Source of the DNA: Chrysomallon squamiferum
Taxonomy: Eukaryota; Mollusca; Gastropoda; Neomphalida; Peltospiridae
Length of the DNA: 64,000 bases
Assembly (NCBI GenBank): GCA_012295275.1
Contig: CM022667.1
Span: forward strand, 8,827,538 to 8,891,537
Direction of reading: 5' to 3'
In this document: positions 47,801 to 56,770 of the stretch, piece by piece
Layout: each line of letters starts with the position of its first letter
Position numbering within the stretch: the stretch's first letter is position 1
Program-made: the position numbers and the translations under genes
The notes under the pieces: generated by a model
Database searches by the model: none
Told to the model about the DNA's origin: nothing
Seen by the model: only the letters and a program-made list of their open reading frames with translations

Positions 47801-49115
47801 GTAATTCATGCACGGTGCAGATGCAGCGACACATCACAAATGCATGAACATACAGGTTGACCTTGTTGAGAAGTCGGATGTGTTCTTTGGCTGACGTAAG
47901 CTGTTTTATTGACCTCAGGTTTGGGTTGAGTTCTTGCAGGCGATTTCTTGAAAACCTCTTCAGCAGAAGCTGCTCAATCCTCAAAGGTGCCACGTACTCC
48001 TCTGCATCAGACAGAATGTCAATGCAGTCTTTCACTATGCTGTCAAGTTGATCAAAAGACACAAACTGACCTGGACTCATGGTGTACGGTTTAACATTTA
48101 TGTCTTTTTTCGTGGCAGGTTTTGGTACTGCAGAGGCAGCCATGTCTTCAGGACATTCGTCTTTGGCTGTCTTTATGGCTGACGGTTTAACAGATGGTGG
48201 AGTAGTCACTGTTGATGTGCTTTTTTCTGGTGGAGAGAGTTCCTGTGGCAATGTACCTGATCTGGCTTCCAATCTTGTCATTCCCATTGGTGGCTGAACA
48301 AGATTGCTGCCATGAGAAGGAGGTGACGGTGACGGGGTATTAGATCCTAAAAATAAAAGTTGCTGGCCAAGAGGCTGGATGCCACGAAGCTGAGAATACG
48401 ATCCTTGAGGAATAGCTGGTCTTTGAACAAACTGGTTTGGTGGCAGTAACACTTGCGGTGTTTGGAAACCAACATTTCTTAGAAAATGTCTTCCCAGTGG
48501 GGCACCTACTGAGGAGCTTCTTAACTGTGCCCCAGGCATTGCTTGTTGCAGTTCAGAGTCATCTCTAGCTTGGTGAAAATTTAATTCATCTCTACCTAAA
48601 TCTGTTTGTTGTTTCTGAGGTAAATCTTTACTTTCTCTTGGAAGCTGACTTCTGCTAAGTAAGTTTGGCCCATCATCTATGCTGTCAAGTGATTCTGATA
48701 ATGAGGAAGTAGTAGCAAAACCACGCACAGACAATCCACCCTTGAGACGTGCACCTTGACCCCAGTTACCTTGATCATACACCCCCTGACCCCAGGCTCG
48801 CTCCACTGCAGGTTTAGGATTAACTTTAGATGGAGAAAACTCTTTCAAGACAATCATGTCGCCTTCTTGCTTCATTACATCAGAAAAGAAGGAAAACACT
48901 TCCTCCATTTCCTTAACACCATACTCTGAAGGTCTGGGATTAAGATATCGTTTACTGTAGAAATTCCATATCATTTTCTTATCCACTGCACCATTTTCAT
49001 GTTTCAGAACTTGAATCAGTCGGTCCTTTAACTTATTAAGTTTTTCGATCTGTCTTGGAGTTCGACTGGCACTCCAATCACTGGCAGGCGATTTCTGTAT
49101 TTCTTTCTTACTCAT
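24287..49115 (-). CDS. NO VEIN-like giant protein: LOTUS-like winged helix, GHKL ATPase, NOV_C (DUF3883); 32 coding exons
   Basis: Exons: 49115-47505, 46926-46461, 45771-45590, 45065-44934, 44238-44072, 43386-43190, 42752-42491, 42001-41898, 41574-41344, 41087-40886, 40754-40212, 39738-39585, 38652-38514, 38039-37908, 36807-36724, 36430-36358, 35793-35681, 35486-35330, 34716-34483, 33965-33750, 33264-33083, 32733-32532, 32012-31864, 31488-30249, 29865-29618, 29374-29184, 28795-28632, 28315-28196, 27945-27685, 26129-25983, 25703-25590, 24780-24287. Phases chain throughout except one extra base within 42752-42491; total about 2,970 codons. Order: winged helix (about residues 20-110), Pro/Gln-rich linker, helical region, acidic tract, GHKL ATPase (about 1280-1460), long sacsin/NOV-type region, Gly/Pro-rich linker, NOV_C. 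Plant NO VEIN is a nuclear protein needed for vascular and embryo patterning; the animal role is unknown. The domain mix suggests nucleic-acid surveillance, which is inference. Confidence 0.9.
25201..25330. repeat. AAT/AAC-rich simple repeats in a NO VEIN-like intron
   Basis: Degenerate AAAT, AAC and AAT repeats on the plus strand; non-coding. Confidence 0.7.
26130..27684. other. Intron of 1.55 kb in the NO VEIN-like gene
   Basis: AT-rich, no exon seen. It holds a (TTA)n run at 27181-27209 and the second copy of the dispersed repeat. Confidence 0.6.
27244..27640 (+). repeat. Dispersed repeat, copy 2
   Basis: It shares GGGAGAGGTAACA, CAATGTTAGTCAGAAGAGAG, TTTTAATCCAATAATATCTG and TTTGAGAACTGCTGGTTTAG with 21421-21905, in the same order and orientation. 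It lies in an intron. Confidence 0.6.
28340..28620. repeat. CA-rich minisatellite in a NO VEIN-like intron
   Basis: Irregular units such as ACACACAGACACACATACAA occupy most of the intron between coding exons 28795-28632 and 28315-28196. Long ORFs on both strands are low-complexity artefacts. Confidence 0.85.
32165..32440. repeat. Degenerate minisatellite (TCTACTATCTCTATTACTAC type)
   Basis: Repeats of about 30 bases alternate TCTATTACTACAACCTGTAC and TCTACTATCTCTATTACTG in the intron between exons 32733-32532 and 32012-31864. The antisense 104-codon VEIVEL ORF is a by-product. Confidence 0.8.
34115..34462. repeat. Minisatellite of about 45-base ACT-rich units
   Basis: About seven units with the core CAACTACTGCTACTATTACT then ATTATATCTATAACTACTAC fill the intron between exons 34716-34483 and 33965-33750. 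It ends about 20 bases from the exon-34483 donor. Confidence 0.85.
35012..35064. repeat. TG microsatellite
   Basis: GTGTGT run in the intron between exons 35486-35330 and 34716-34483. Confidence 0.9.
35845..36055. repeat. Minisatellite of about 28 bases (CATTATCATAATAGTCAGTT)
   Basis: About seven units containing TTTTCTAACCATTATCATAA lie just upstream, in transcript direction, of exon 35793-35681. Confidence 0.85.
36931..37905. repeat. 1-kb TG-rich minisatellite abutting a splice donor
   Basis: Roughly 17 units of about 30 to 38 bases carry GAGTGCATGCTGCGTATGTG within TG runs. In transcript sense the array is CA-rich and begins at the donor of exon 38039-37908 (GTACACACC). Four ORFs longer than 70 codons on both strands are simple-sequence artefacts. 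Confidence 0.92.
38049..38092. repeat. AAAT tetranucleotide microsatellite
   Basis: About eleven AAAT units lie directly upstream, in transcript direction, of exon 38039-37908. A shorter partial duplicate of the flanking sequence is at 38095-38140. Confidence 0.9.
38653..39584. other. Intron of 0.93 kb in the NO VEIN-like gene
   Basis: AT-rich intron with small repeats of TCCATAGATC and GGATCCTAC type at 38880-39005. No exon seen. Confidence 0.6.
39585..40754 (-). other. GHKL/HATPase (sacsin/NO VEIN type) ATP-binding exons
   Basis: Exons 40754-40212 and 39738-39585 encode the ATPase. An acidic Glu-rich tract leads into [12 protein letters not shown] (the N-box with the Mg-coordinating Asn), then [16 protein letters not shown] (the D-x-G strand in the sacsin/NOV variant), then [18 protein letters not shown] (glycine-rich ATP lid) and [10 protein letters not shown]. 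This order and these residues are characteristic of NO VEIN and sacsin rather than classical Hsp90. Confidence 0.9.
41581..41880. repeat. AAAT/AAAC-rich intron
   Basis: Degenerate tetranucleotide repeats fill the intron between exons 42001-41898 and 41574-41344. Confidence 0.75.
43430..43795. repeat. Minisatellite of about 25 bases with a palindrome in each unit
   Basis: About fourteen units of the type TAACAACAATGGTAATACCA followed by TTATA. Most carry the inverted repeat ATGGTAATACCAT or a one-base variant. It lies in the intron 5' (in transcript sense) of exon 43386-43190. Confidence 0.85.
44250..44440. repeat. AAAT microsatellite
   Basis: About 190 bases of imperfect TAAA units start about ten bases from the acceptor of exon 44238-44072. 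Confidence 0.9.
44817..44874. repeat. AAT trinucleotide microsatellite
   Basis: About 17 AAT units just downstream, in transcript direction, of exon 45065-44934. Confidence 0.9.
46927..47504. other. Intron 1 of the NO VEIN-like coding region
   Basis: AT-rich sequence between the first and second coding exons. Nothing else is recognised. Confidence 0.65.
47505..49115 (-). other. First coding exon: LOTUS-like winged helix and disordered linker
   Basis: The exon has 537 codons and starts [15 protein letters not shown]. Residues of about 22-110 ([20 protein letters not shown] ... [18 protein letters not shown]) have the length and pattern of an OST-HTH/LOTUS winged helix. A Pro/Gln/Ser-rich segment (about 110-350) and a helical region (about 355-537) follow. 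Compared with the duplicated upstream copies, this exon lacks about 125 codons encoding an earlier LOTUS domain: MSKKEI joins directly to QKSPASDWS. Confidence 0.7.
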
Positions 49116-49148
49116 GATGAATTGTTATTAGTCATTAGAAACAATCAT

Positions 49149-49766
49149 CTAAAAATATAAATTTTTATGTTTTAAAAATTAACAAAGCCTAGTTATAATA
49201 TTGTGAAACATTATATTTCTAAAAACTAATTATAAGCAATCAGATGTTTGATTTAAAAACATCATATAAACAGTTAAAGCAAAAAAGCCTCACAAACATA
49301 ATTAAAACCTTTTTGTAATACTTACAAAAATACTTCTATTAATATTACATAGTTTTTATAATGATTCAAATAAACATTATTCCTTTATTTGCTTATTTGT
49401 TCACTGTAATTCTTTCCTATGTCGAACAAATTACTTATATCCTTTATGGTCGCATTTCCTGGAAATAGTTTAACTGAAAGTGATTATGAGTAATAAATAA
49501 CTTCTAATTTCTTGGAAATATTAATTATTAAATAACGATAACAGAGTGACGCAATTAATCTACTGAATATACTTGAAATGTAGATGTAAAATATCCGACA
49601 TGAAAATATAACGAAGCATCTAAGAAACGATATTTACAATGAAGAAAAAAAAAAATGATCACTGCAGAAAATGAGAAAGCAACAACTTGCAAAAGATAAA
49701 CGAGCAAAGTGAAAGTAGATTTACAAACAGCAAAGAAAACTAAATTTCCACGAATTGATTACTCAC
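49149..49766 (-). other. Predicted leader intron of the NO VEIN-like gene
   Basis: On the minus strand a donor GTGAGT (49766-49761) and an acceptor TTTATATTTTTAG (ending 49149) would join a leader exon starting near 49950 to the coding exon at 49148. The same two sites occur in copies 2 and 3. Confidence 0.5.
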
Positions 49767-49951
49767 AAAATATTCTTTGAAATTCACTTAGAAAATACTT
49801 AATTAACGTATTTTTGCATTCTGTTATGCACTTCAAATTATTTCAAAACATTTACAATGAAATTCTCTCGTGCGTTCTTGAGTAACAAAACCTCGATTAC
49901 TAAAGAAACTAGTTTGTTTTTATTTGCATTTTGCTTTTTCTGTTGAACATT

Positions 49952-49962
49952 CCGCCATTTTG
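49952..49962 (-). promoter_or_regulatory. YY1-like core promoter site, copy 1
   Basis: CAAAATGGCGG on the minus strand fits the YY1 consensus that often lies at the start of housekeeping transcripts. It precedes the predicted leader exon. Identical sites recur at 52015-52025 and 54076-54086 in the other copies. Confidence 0.4.
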
Positions 49963-50734
49963 AATGCGCTACTACTAGAAATAAAAGAAAGTTAAAAACA
50001 AGTACATAGTAATAAATATGTAATATATATATATATATATATATTAAATTGCAACAATAACTTTAGAGTTTCACCAATACGTGCAGAATAGATAAAAATA
50101 CCTAATCAGTGCGAATTTACATTAAAGAAAAAAAAAAAAAAATCCTATCTTGATCCGTTTTGGAGTCCATGGACTCGTCCATTTCGTTATGTTCTATAGT
50201 TATACCATAATCTTATCGTTATAGCATTTTTTTTTTTTTTTTTTTTTTTTAAATATATTAAAGGGCGAATCTTGTTTTTAAGATTTTCTTTAATTATCTT
50301 TGCACAGATTATATCTGCTTGCGTTGCATTTTCTTGCATTGTTCTCACATACATAATCGCCAAAGACACACCCCTTCTCTCCAAAAAAAGCCGTGGTTGC
50401 GCTTAGGTACCATTGTACCGTTGGCTGAACGAAATTAGATTTCGGGTGCTAAATTCAAACTAATATATGGCTGAAATGTAGTAAATTAACGTTGTTGACC
50501 CTTAAATTGCCTTAGGAAGTTGTTTTTCTACTTGGCAAAACATTTATTTGTTCACAAACGAAAATGCTAGCCATTCAAAACTTCTCTGCAGTATATTGTA
50601 GCAAGAGAAGCAAGTAACAAATAACTGATATATGACAACATTTTCAAAAACATTATTCTCCTTTATAATTATCTTTTCAAGAACAACAATAACAACATTA
50701 AAATGACTCCATGGCAACATAAACATTGAATATC

Positions 50735-51178
50735 TCATACATGTATACATATATATCCAAATAAAGCTTTTAATAAGGTCTTAGAGCTCCAGTCACTGGC
50801 AGGTGATTTCTGTGCTCGACGAAGCACAGATTGTTCTTTAGGCCCAGCAAACGTTTTCTTTTTGGCAACAGTTGGCACTGTAGCTTCAGAATCATCACTC
50901 TCGTCACTAATTGAAGAAACAACAACAAATTCTGAGGCCCTAGGTACTATGAACGTTTTTGAATTTCTGTCCACTTCGAAGAACAAATCAGAAAACTGAT
51001 CAAGCATTTCAGACATTTTACCTACGCCATAGTCCCTGTGACAAACACTCTTTTTTATTTTTTTGCAGATCAGCTCCCAAACACGCTGCTTTTGAAAGCC
51101 GTTGGGATATTCATGCAAAATGTCTTGAAAATGTCTACGCAACTCTCTTCTGTTTTTCTCTATTTCTTTCTTACTCAT
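50735..51178 (-). pseudogene. Orphan first exon with intact LOTUS domain (copy 2)
   Basis: The frame is open from ATG 51178, MSKKEIEKNRRELRRHFQ, through a LOTUS/OST-HTH domain (about residues 8-80: DILHEYPNGFQKQRVWELIC, YGVGKMSEMLDQFSDLFFEV). An acidic linker and QKSPASDWS follow. At the duplication junction it runs into 16 unrelated codons and a stop at 50735. It could act as an alternative promoter plus a short protein, or splice onward if a usable donor exists; I see no convincing donor. Confidence 0.65.
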
Positions 51179-52845
51179 GATGAATTGTTATTAGTCATTA
51201 GAAACAATCATCTAAAAATATAAATTTTTATGTTTTAAAAATTAACAAAGCCTAGTTATAATATTGTGAAACATTATATTTCTAAAAACTAATTATAAGC
51301 AATCAGATGTTTGATTTAAAAACATCATATAAACAGTTAAAGCAAAAAAGCCTCACAAACATAATTAAAACCTTTTTGTAATACTTACATAAATACTTCT
51401 ATTAATATTACATAGTTTTTATAATGATTCAAATAAACATTATTCCTTTATTTGCTTATTTGTTCACTGTAATTCTTTCCTATGTCGAACAAATTACTTA
51501 TATCCTTTATGGTCGCATTTCCTGGAAATAGTTTAACTGAAAGTGATTATGAGTAATAAATAACTTCTAATTTCTTGGAAATATTAATTATTAAATAACG
51601 ATAACAGAGTGACGCAATTAATCTACTGAATATACTTGAAATGTAGATGTAAAATATCCGCCATGAAAATATAACGAAGCATCTAAGAAACGATATTTAC
51701 AATGAAGAAAAAAAAAAATGATCACTGCAGAAAATGAGAAAGCAACAACTTGCAAAAGATAAACGAGCAAAGTGAAAGTAGATTTACAAACAGCAAAGAA
51801 AACTAAATTTCCACGAATTGATTACTCACAAAATATTCTTTGAAATTCACTTAGAAAATACTTAATTAACGTATTTTTGCATTCTGTTATGCACTTCAAA
51901 TTATTTCAAAACATTTACAATGAAATTCTCTCGTGCGTTCTTGAGTAACAAAACCTCGATTACTAAAGAAACTAGTTTGTTTTTATTTGCATTTTGCTTT
52001 TTCTGTTGAACATTCCGCCATTTTGAATGCGCTACTACTAGAAATAAAAGAAAGTTAAAAACAAGTACATAGTAATAAATATGTAATATATATATATATA
52101 TATATATATATTAAATTGCAACAATAACTTTAGAGTTTCACCAATACGTGCAGAATAGATAAAAATACCTAATCAGTGCGAATTTACATTAAAGAAAAAA
52201 AAAAAAAATCCTATCTTGATCCGTTTTGGAGTCCATGGACTCGTCCATTTCGTTATGTTCTATAGTTATACCATAATCTTATCGTTATATTTTTTTTTTT
52301 TTTTTTTAAATATATTAAAGGGCGAATCTTGTTTTTAAGATTTTCTTTAATTATCTTTGCACAGATTATATCTGCTTGCGTTGCATTTTCTTGCATTGTT
52401 CTCACATACATAATCGCCAAAGACACACCCCTTCTCTCCAAAAAAAGCCGTGGTTGCGCTTAGGTACCATTGTACCGTTGGCTGAACGAAATTAGATTTC
52501 GGGTGCTAAATTCAAACTAATATATGGCTGAAATGTAGTAAATTAACGTTGTTGACCCTTAAATTGCCTTAGGAAGTTGTTTTTCTACTTGGCAAAACAT
52601 TTATTTGTTCACAAACGAAAATGCTAGCCATTCAAAACTTCTCTGCAGTATATTGTAGCAAGAGAAGCAAGTAACAAATAACTGATATATGACAACATTT
52701 TCAAAAACATTATTCTCCTTTATAATTATCTTTTCAAGAACAACAATAACAACATTAAAATGACTCCATGGCAACATAAACATTGAATATCTCATACATG
52801 TATACATATATATCCAAATAAAGCTTTTAATAAGGTCTTAGAGCT
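50789..52845 (-). repeat. Tandem 5'-end duplication, copy 2
   Basis: A 2,057-base unit containing a LOTUS-coding segment (51178-50789) followed upstream by leader intron, leader exon and promoter. It is near-identical to copies 1 and 3. Differences are mainly in homopolymers and AT runs plus a few substitutions (for example CCGCCATG at 51659 against CCGACATG in the others). Confidence 0.92.
52015..52025 (-). promoter_or_regulatory. YY1-like core promoter site, copy 2
   Basis: Same CAAAATGGCGG element as at 49952-49962. Confidence 0.4.
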
Positions 52846-53238
52846 CCAGTCACTGGTAGGTGATTTCTGTGCTCGACGAAGCACAGATTGTTCTTTAGGC
52901 CCAGCAAACGTTTTTTTTTTTTGGCAACAGTTGGCACTGTAGCTTCAGAATCATCACTCTCGTCACTAATTGAAGAAACAACAACAAATTCTGAGGCCCT
53001 AGGTACTATGAACGTTTTTGAATTTCTGTCCACTTCGAAGAACAAATCAGAAAACTGATCAAGCATTTCAGACATTTTACCTACGCCATAGTCCCTGTGA
53101 CAAACACTCTTTTTTTTTTTTTGCAGATCAGCTCCCAAACACGCTGCTTTTTGAAAGCCGTTGGGATATTCATGCAAAATGTCTTGAAAATGTCTACGCA
53201 ACTCTCTTCTTTTTTTTCTCTATTTCTTTCTTACTCAT
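52846..53238 (-). pseudogene. Orphan first exon with frameshifts (copy 3)
   Basis: It starts with the same MSKKEIEK codons at 53238. A T-run change near 53210-53218 shifts the frame and leads to an early stop. Further homopolymer length changes occur near 53152, 53111-53122 and 52912-52922. LOTUS-type residues (YGVGKMSEMLDQFSDLFFEV) are still readable in another frame. It is either decayed or a consensus-sequence error. Confidence 0.65.
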
Positions 53239-54075
53239 GATGAATTGTTATTAGTCATTAGAAACAATCATCTAAAAATATAAATTTTATGTTTTAAAAA
53301 TTAACAAAGCCTAGTTATAATATTGTGAAACATTATATTTCTAAAAAACTAATTATAAGCAATCAGATGTTTGATTTAAAAACATCATATAAACAGTTAA
53401 AGCAAAAAAGCCTCACAAACATAATTAAAACCTTTTTGTAATACTTACATAAATACTTCTATTAATATTACATAGTTTTTATAATGATTCAAATAAACAT
53501 TATTCCTTTATTTGCTTATTTGTTCACTGTAATTCTTTTCCTATGTCGAACAAATTACTTATATCCTTTATGGTCGCATTTCCTGGAAATAGTTTAACTG
53601 AAAGTGATTATGAGTAATAAATAACTTCTAATTTCTTGGAAATATTAATTATTAAATAACGATAACAGAGTGACGCAATTAATCTACTGAATATACTTGA
53701 AATGTAGATGTAAAATATCCGACATGAAAATATAACGAAGCATCTAAGAAACGATATTTACAATGAAGAAAAAAAAAAATGATCACTGCAGAAAATGAGA
53801 AAGCAACAACTTGCAAAAGATAAACGAGCAAAGTGAAAGTAGATTTACAAACAGCAAAGAAAACTAAATTTCCACGAATTGATTACTCACAAAATATTCT
53901 TTGAAATTCACTTAGAAAATACTTAATTAACGTATTTTTGCATTCTGTTATGCACTTCAAATTATTTCAAAACATTTACAATGAAATTCTCTCGTGCGTT
54001 CTTGAGTAACAAAACCTCGATTACTAAAGAAACTAGTTTGTTTTTATTTGCATTTTGCTTTTTCTGTTGAACATT

Positions 54076-54086
54076 CCGCCATTTTG
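54076..54086 (-). promoter_or_regulatory. YY1-like core promoter site, copy 3
   Basis: Same CAAAATGGCGG element. Being outermost, this may be the ancestral promoter position. Confidence 0.4.
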
Positions 54087-54144
54087 AATGCGCTACTACT
54101 AGAAATAAAAGAAAGTTAAAAACAAGTACATAGTAATAAATATG

Positions 54145-54180
<36 letters not shown>

Positions 54181-55564
54181 TTGCAACAATAACTTTAGAG
54201 TTTCACCAATACGTGCAGAATAGATAAAAATACCTAATCAGTGCGAATTTACATTAAAGAAAAAAAAAAAAAAAAAAAAAAAAAATCCTATCTTGATCCG
54301 TTTTGGAGTCCATGGACTCGTCCATTTCGTTATGTTCTATAGTTATACCATAATCTTATCGTTATAGCATTTTTTTTTTTTTTTTTTTTAAATATATTAA
54401 AGGGCGAATCTTGTTTTTAAGATTTTCTTTAATTATCTTTGCACAGATTATATCTGCTTGCGTTGCATTTTCTTGCATTGTTCTCACATACATAATCGCC
54501 AAAGACACACCCCTTCTCTCCAAAAAAAGCCGTGGTTGCGCTTAGGTACCATTGTACCGTTGGCTGAACGAAATTAGATTTCGGGTGCTAAATTCAAACT
54601 AATATATGGCTGAAATGTAGTAAATTAACGTTGTTGACCCTTAAATTGCCTTAGGAAGTTGTTTTTCTACTTGGCAAAACATTTATTTGTTCACAAACGA
54701 AAATGCTAGCCATTCAAAACTTCTCTGCAGTATATTGTAGCAAGAGAAGCAAGTAACAAATAACTGATATATGACAACATTTTCAAAAACATTATTCTCC
54801 TTTATAATTATCTTTTCAAGAACAACAATAACAACATTAAAATGACTCCATGGCAACATAAACATTGAATATCTCATACATGTATACATATATATCCAAA
54901 TAAAGCTTTTAATAAGGTCTTAGAGCTAGAGTTACCTCCCTTCCTTGGACTATTTTCGAACTTTTTGTTTTACGTTGAAGCTAAACAGAAGGCGAGTTAC
55001 ATGTATGACCCATACCTCAAGGTCCGTACCTATTATTATTATTATTATTTTTTTTTTTGTGCTTTGTAGTTTTCATTTTAAGATTAGCTGTATAGTGTTC
55101 TAATAAAATTTAAATAAATTGACCAAAATTATGATTCTACGTCCCCTTTCAAATCACCGACATTTTAGGCTTCTCAGAGCAGACAAAACACAGGAATGAC
55201 ACCAAAACTGTTGGTTTCACAGCTTTTCCAAATTATCAGTTTTCAAGCCAAAAGTCATCACATAACGACAATTCATATATATATATATATACTATGAACT
55301 GCTAGAAATTTAAATTCACTAAATATTAACTGCAAACTAAAAGATTAAATGAAATATATTAGTATGCAGTTATGGATATTAGTATGTACTACTAATAAAA
55401 TCATTTTATTAATACAATATATTACGTTTTAAATAATGATTTTCATATATTTTTTTAATTCTCTCTTGTTTGCAAGAAGTAATTACTACAGTTAGCATAC
55501 AGAATTACACTTGATAATAAACACAAAGCAGGGGGAACAAATACTTGTAAGGGGAACAACTATT

Positions 55565-55604
55565 CCTGAATATTCTTCGTTCCTTGGAGGAACGAATATT
55601 CGGG
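55565..55604. repeat. Imperfect inverted repeat (hairpin)
   Basis: CCTGAATATTCTTCGTTCC and GGAACGAATATTCGGG are complementary apart from a small bulge and one G-T pair, with a five-base loop. The surrounding sequence repeats GGGGGAACAA/GGGGAACAA. Confidence 0.6.
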
Positions 55605-55744
55605 AGGAACACGTATTCTCTGACACAGAATGTTTGTGTTCTGCAAATTGTGTACCAGTAAATCGTCCAAACGTCGTGGAGGTCGGTGGTGGGCTAACAG
55701 ACTACACCAGCAGCAACAACATACATTAAAGCAAAAGGACTGAG

Positions 55745-55900
55745 ATGGTCATAAGCTTCACGTATTTAGGATCATCTATAACAGATAGCAGTTTCAAGAA
55801 CGACGTTCTGTCCAGTACATTATTTAATACTGCAGCAATGTCAAACAATGTCAAACAAATATTATTCTATGTTAAAAGATATAATTCCAGCACTTCCTAA
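55745..55900 (+). mobile_element. Relic of a non-LTR retroelement reverse transcriptase
   Basis: A short open frame reads VISFTYLGSSITDSS, the FxYLGsxI motif found near the end of reverse-transcriptase domains of many non-LTR elements. It then stops. No further domain or intact element surrounds it. Confidence 0.55.
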
Positions 55901-56569
55901 CTGATAAATCCATCTTTGTGAATCTTGCAGTATCAAAGATGAGCTTCAAAGAAGAATACAAAAAATACATGCCACAAGACTGGCTCACTGTCACAACAAA
56001 CTAATGCAGGAAAATATAGCATGCACAGACTACTTTTGTTTTTAAGAATTAGTGTGGCGTGTCCAGGTAACATCTAGTTCTGACATAAAAAACAAACAAA
56101 ATAGGAATTGTTTTATTATTTATTTTTTCCTCCAATAAAAATAATAATAACATACTTATAAAATTTAACAACTATATATTCAAATGACAGTAAAATGACA
56201 TTTTAAAAAGCATAAAATTAATACATATGTAGTAAATAACAGTTGTATATATATATAATGTATATATAATTTTAAAATATTTATAATTATATAAAAAATA
56301 AAAAATGTAATACGTAAAAAGGTACATTAAAATGCATTTATAATTATGTACATGTATAATTAAAAATAAAATAAAAACTATACTTATTTAATAATAAAAA
56401 TGAATTAAAAATGTTTTCTAAAGTTTTACTAAATAAACTGTAGTCTTTTAGTGTTTGTTTTTTGTTGTTTCTGTTAGTTTTGTAATTTTGTAGTTTACTT
56501 ATTTATTTCTATTTTTGTCTTGTCAAATTATTTATTATTTTTTAATTACTGCTTTAAAATATAGTACAC

Positions 56570-56570
<1 letters not shown>

Positions 56571-56576
<6 letters not shown>
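56571..56576 (-). terminator. Possible poly(A) signal of the coiled-coil gene
   Basis: AATAAA on the minus strand about 195 bases past the stop codon, at the edge of a TTA repeat. Confidence 0.35.
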
Positions 56577-56619
<43 letters not shown>

Positions 56620-56770
56620 TTCTTCTTCTTGTCCTTTTTTTCAGTTTCTAATCTCATCAGAGATCAGATGTGATTGTCAGTAGAAATTAAATACATGTAT
56701 AAATATAATATAAATTCTCAGGAATTTTCTTTATAGAACAGTGTAAAAAGTCTGTCAAAAACCATAAACT

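Larger units (their letters stand above)
49072..50788 (-). repeat. Tandem 5'-end duplication, copy 1 (attached to the gene, LOTUS1 deleted)
   Basis: This copy runs from the ASDWS codons of the first coding exon through the leader region to TTAGAGCT at 50781-50788. It matches copies 2 and 3 almost base for base except that the segment encoding the first LOTUS domain is missing. Confidence 0.9.
52846..54927 (-). repeat. Tandem 5'-end duplication, copy 3
   Basis: A third unit of 2,082 bases, ending at TAGAGCT before unique sequence. It differs from copy 2 mostly in T and A homopolymer length, for example the A-run at 54259-54285. Confidence 0.92.
54928..56770. other. Gap between the duplicated 5' end and the coiled-coil gene
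   Basis: No host gene is supported. It contains a hairpin-forming segment (55565-55604), a reverse-transcriptase fragment (55745-55900), a (TTA)n run (56571-56608) and AT-rich filler. Confidence 0.65.
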
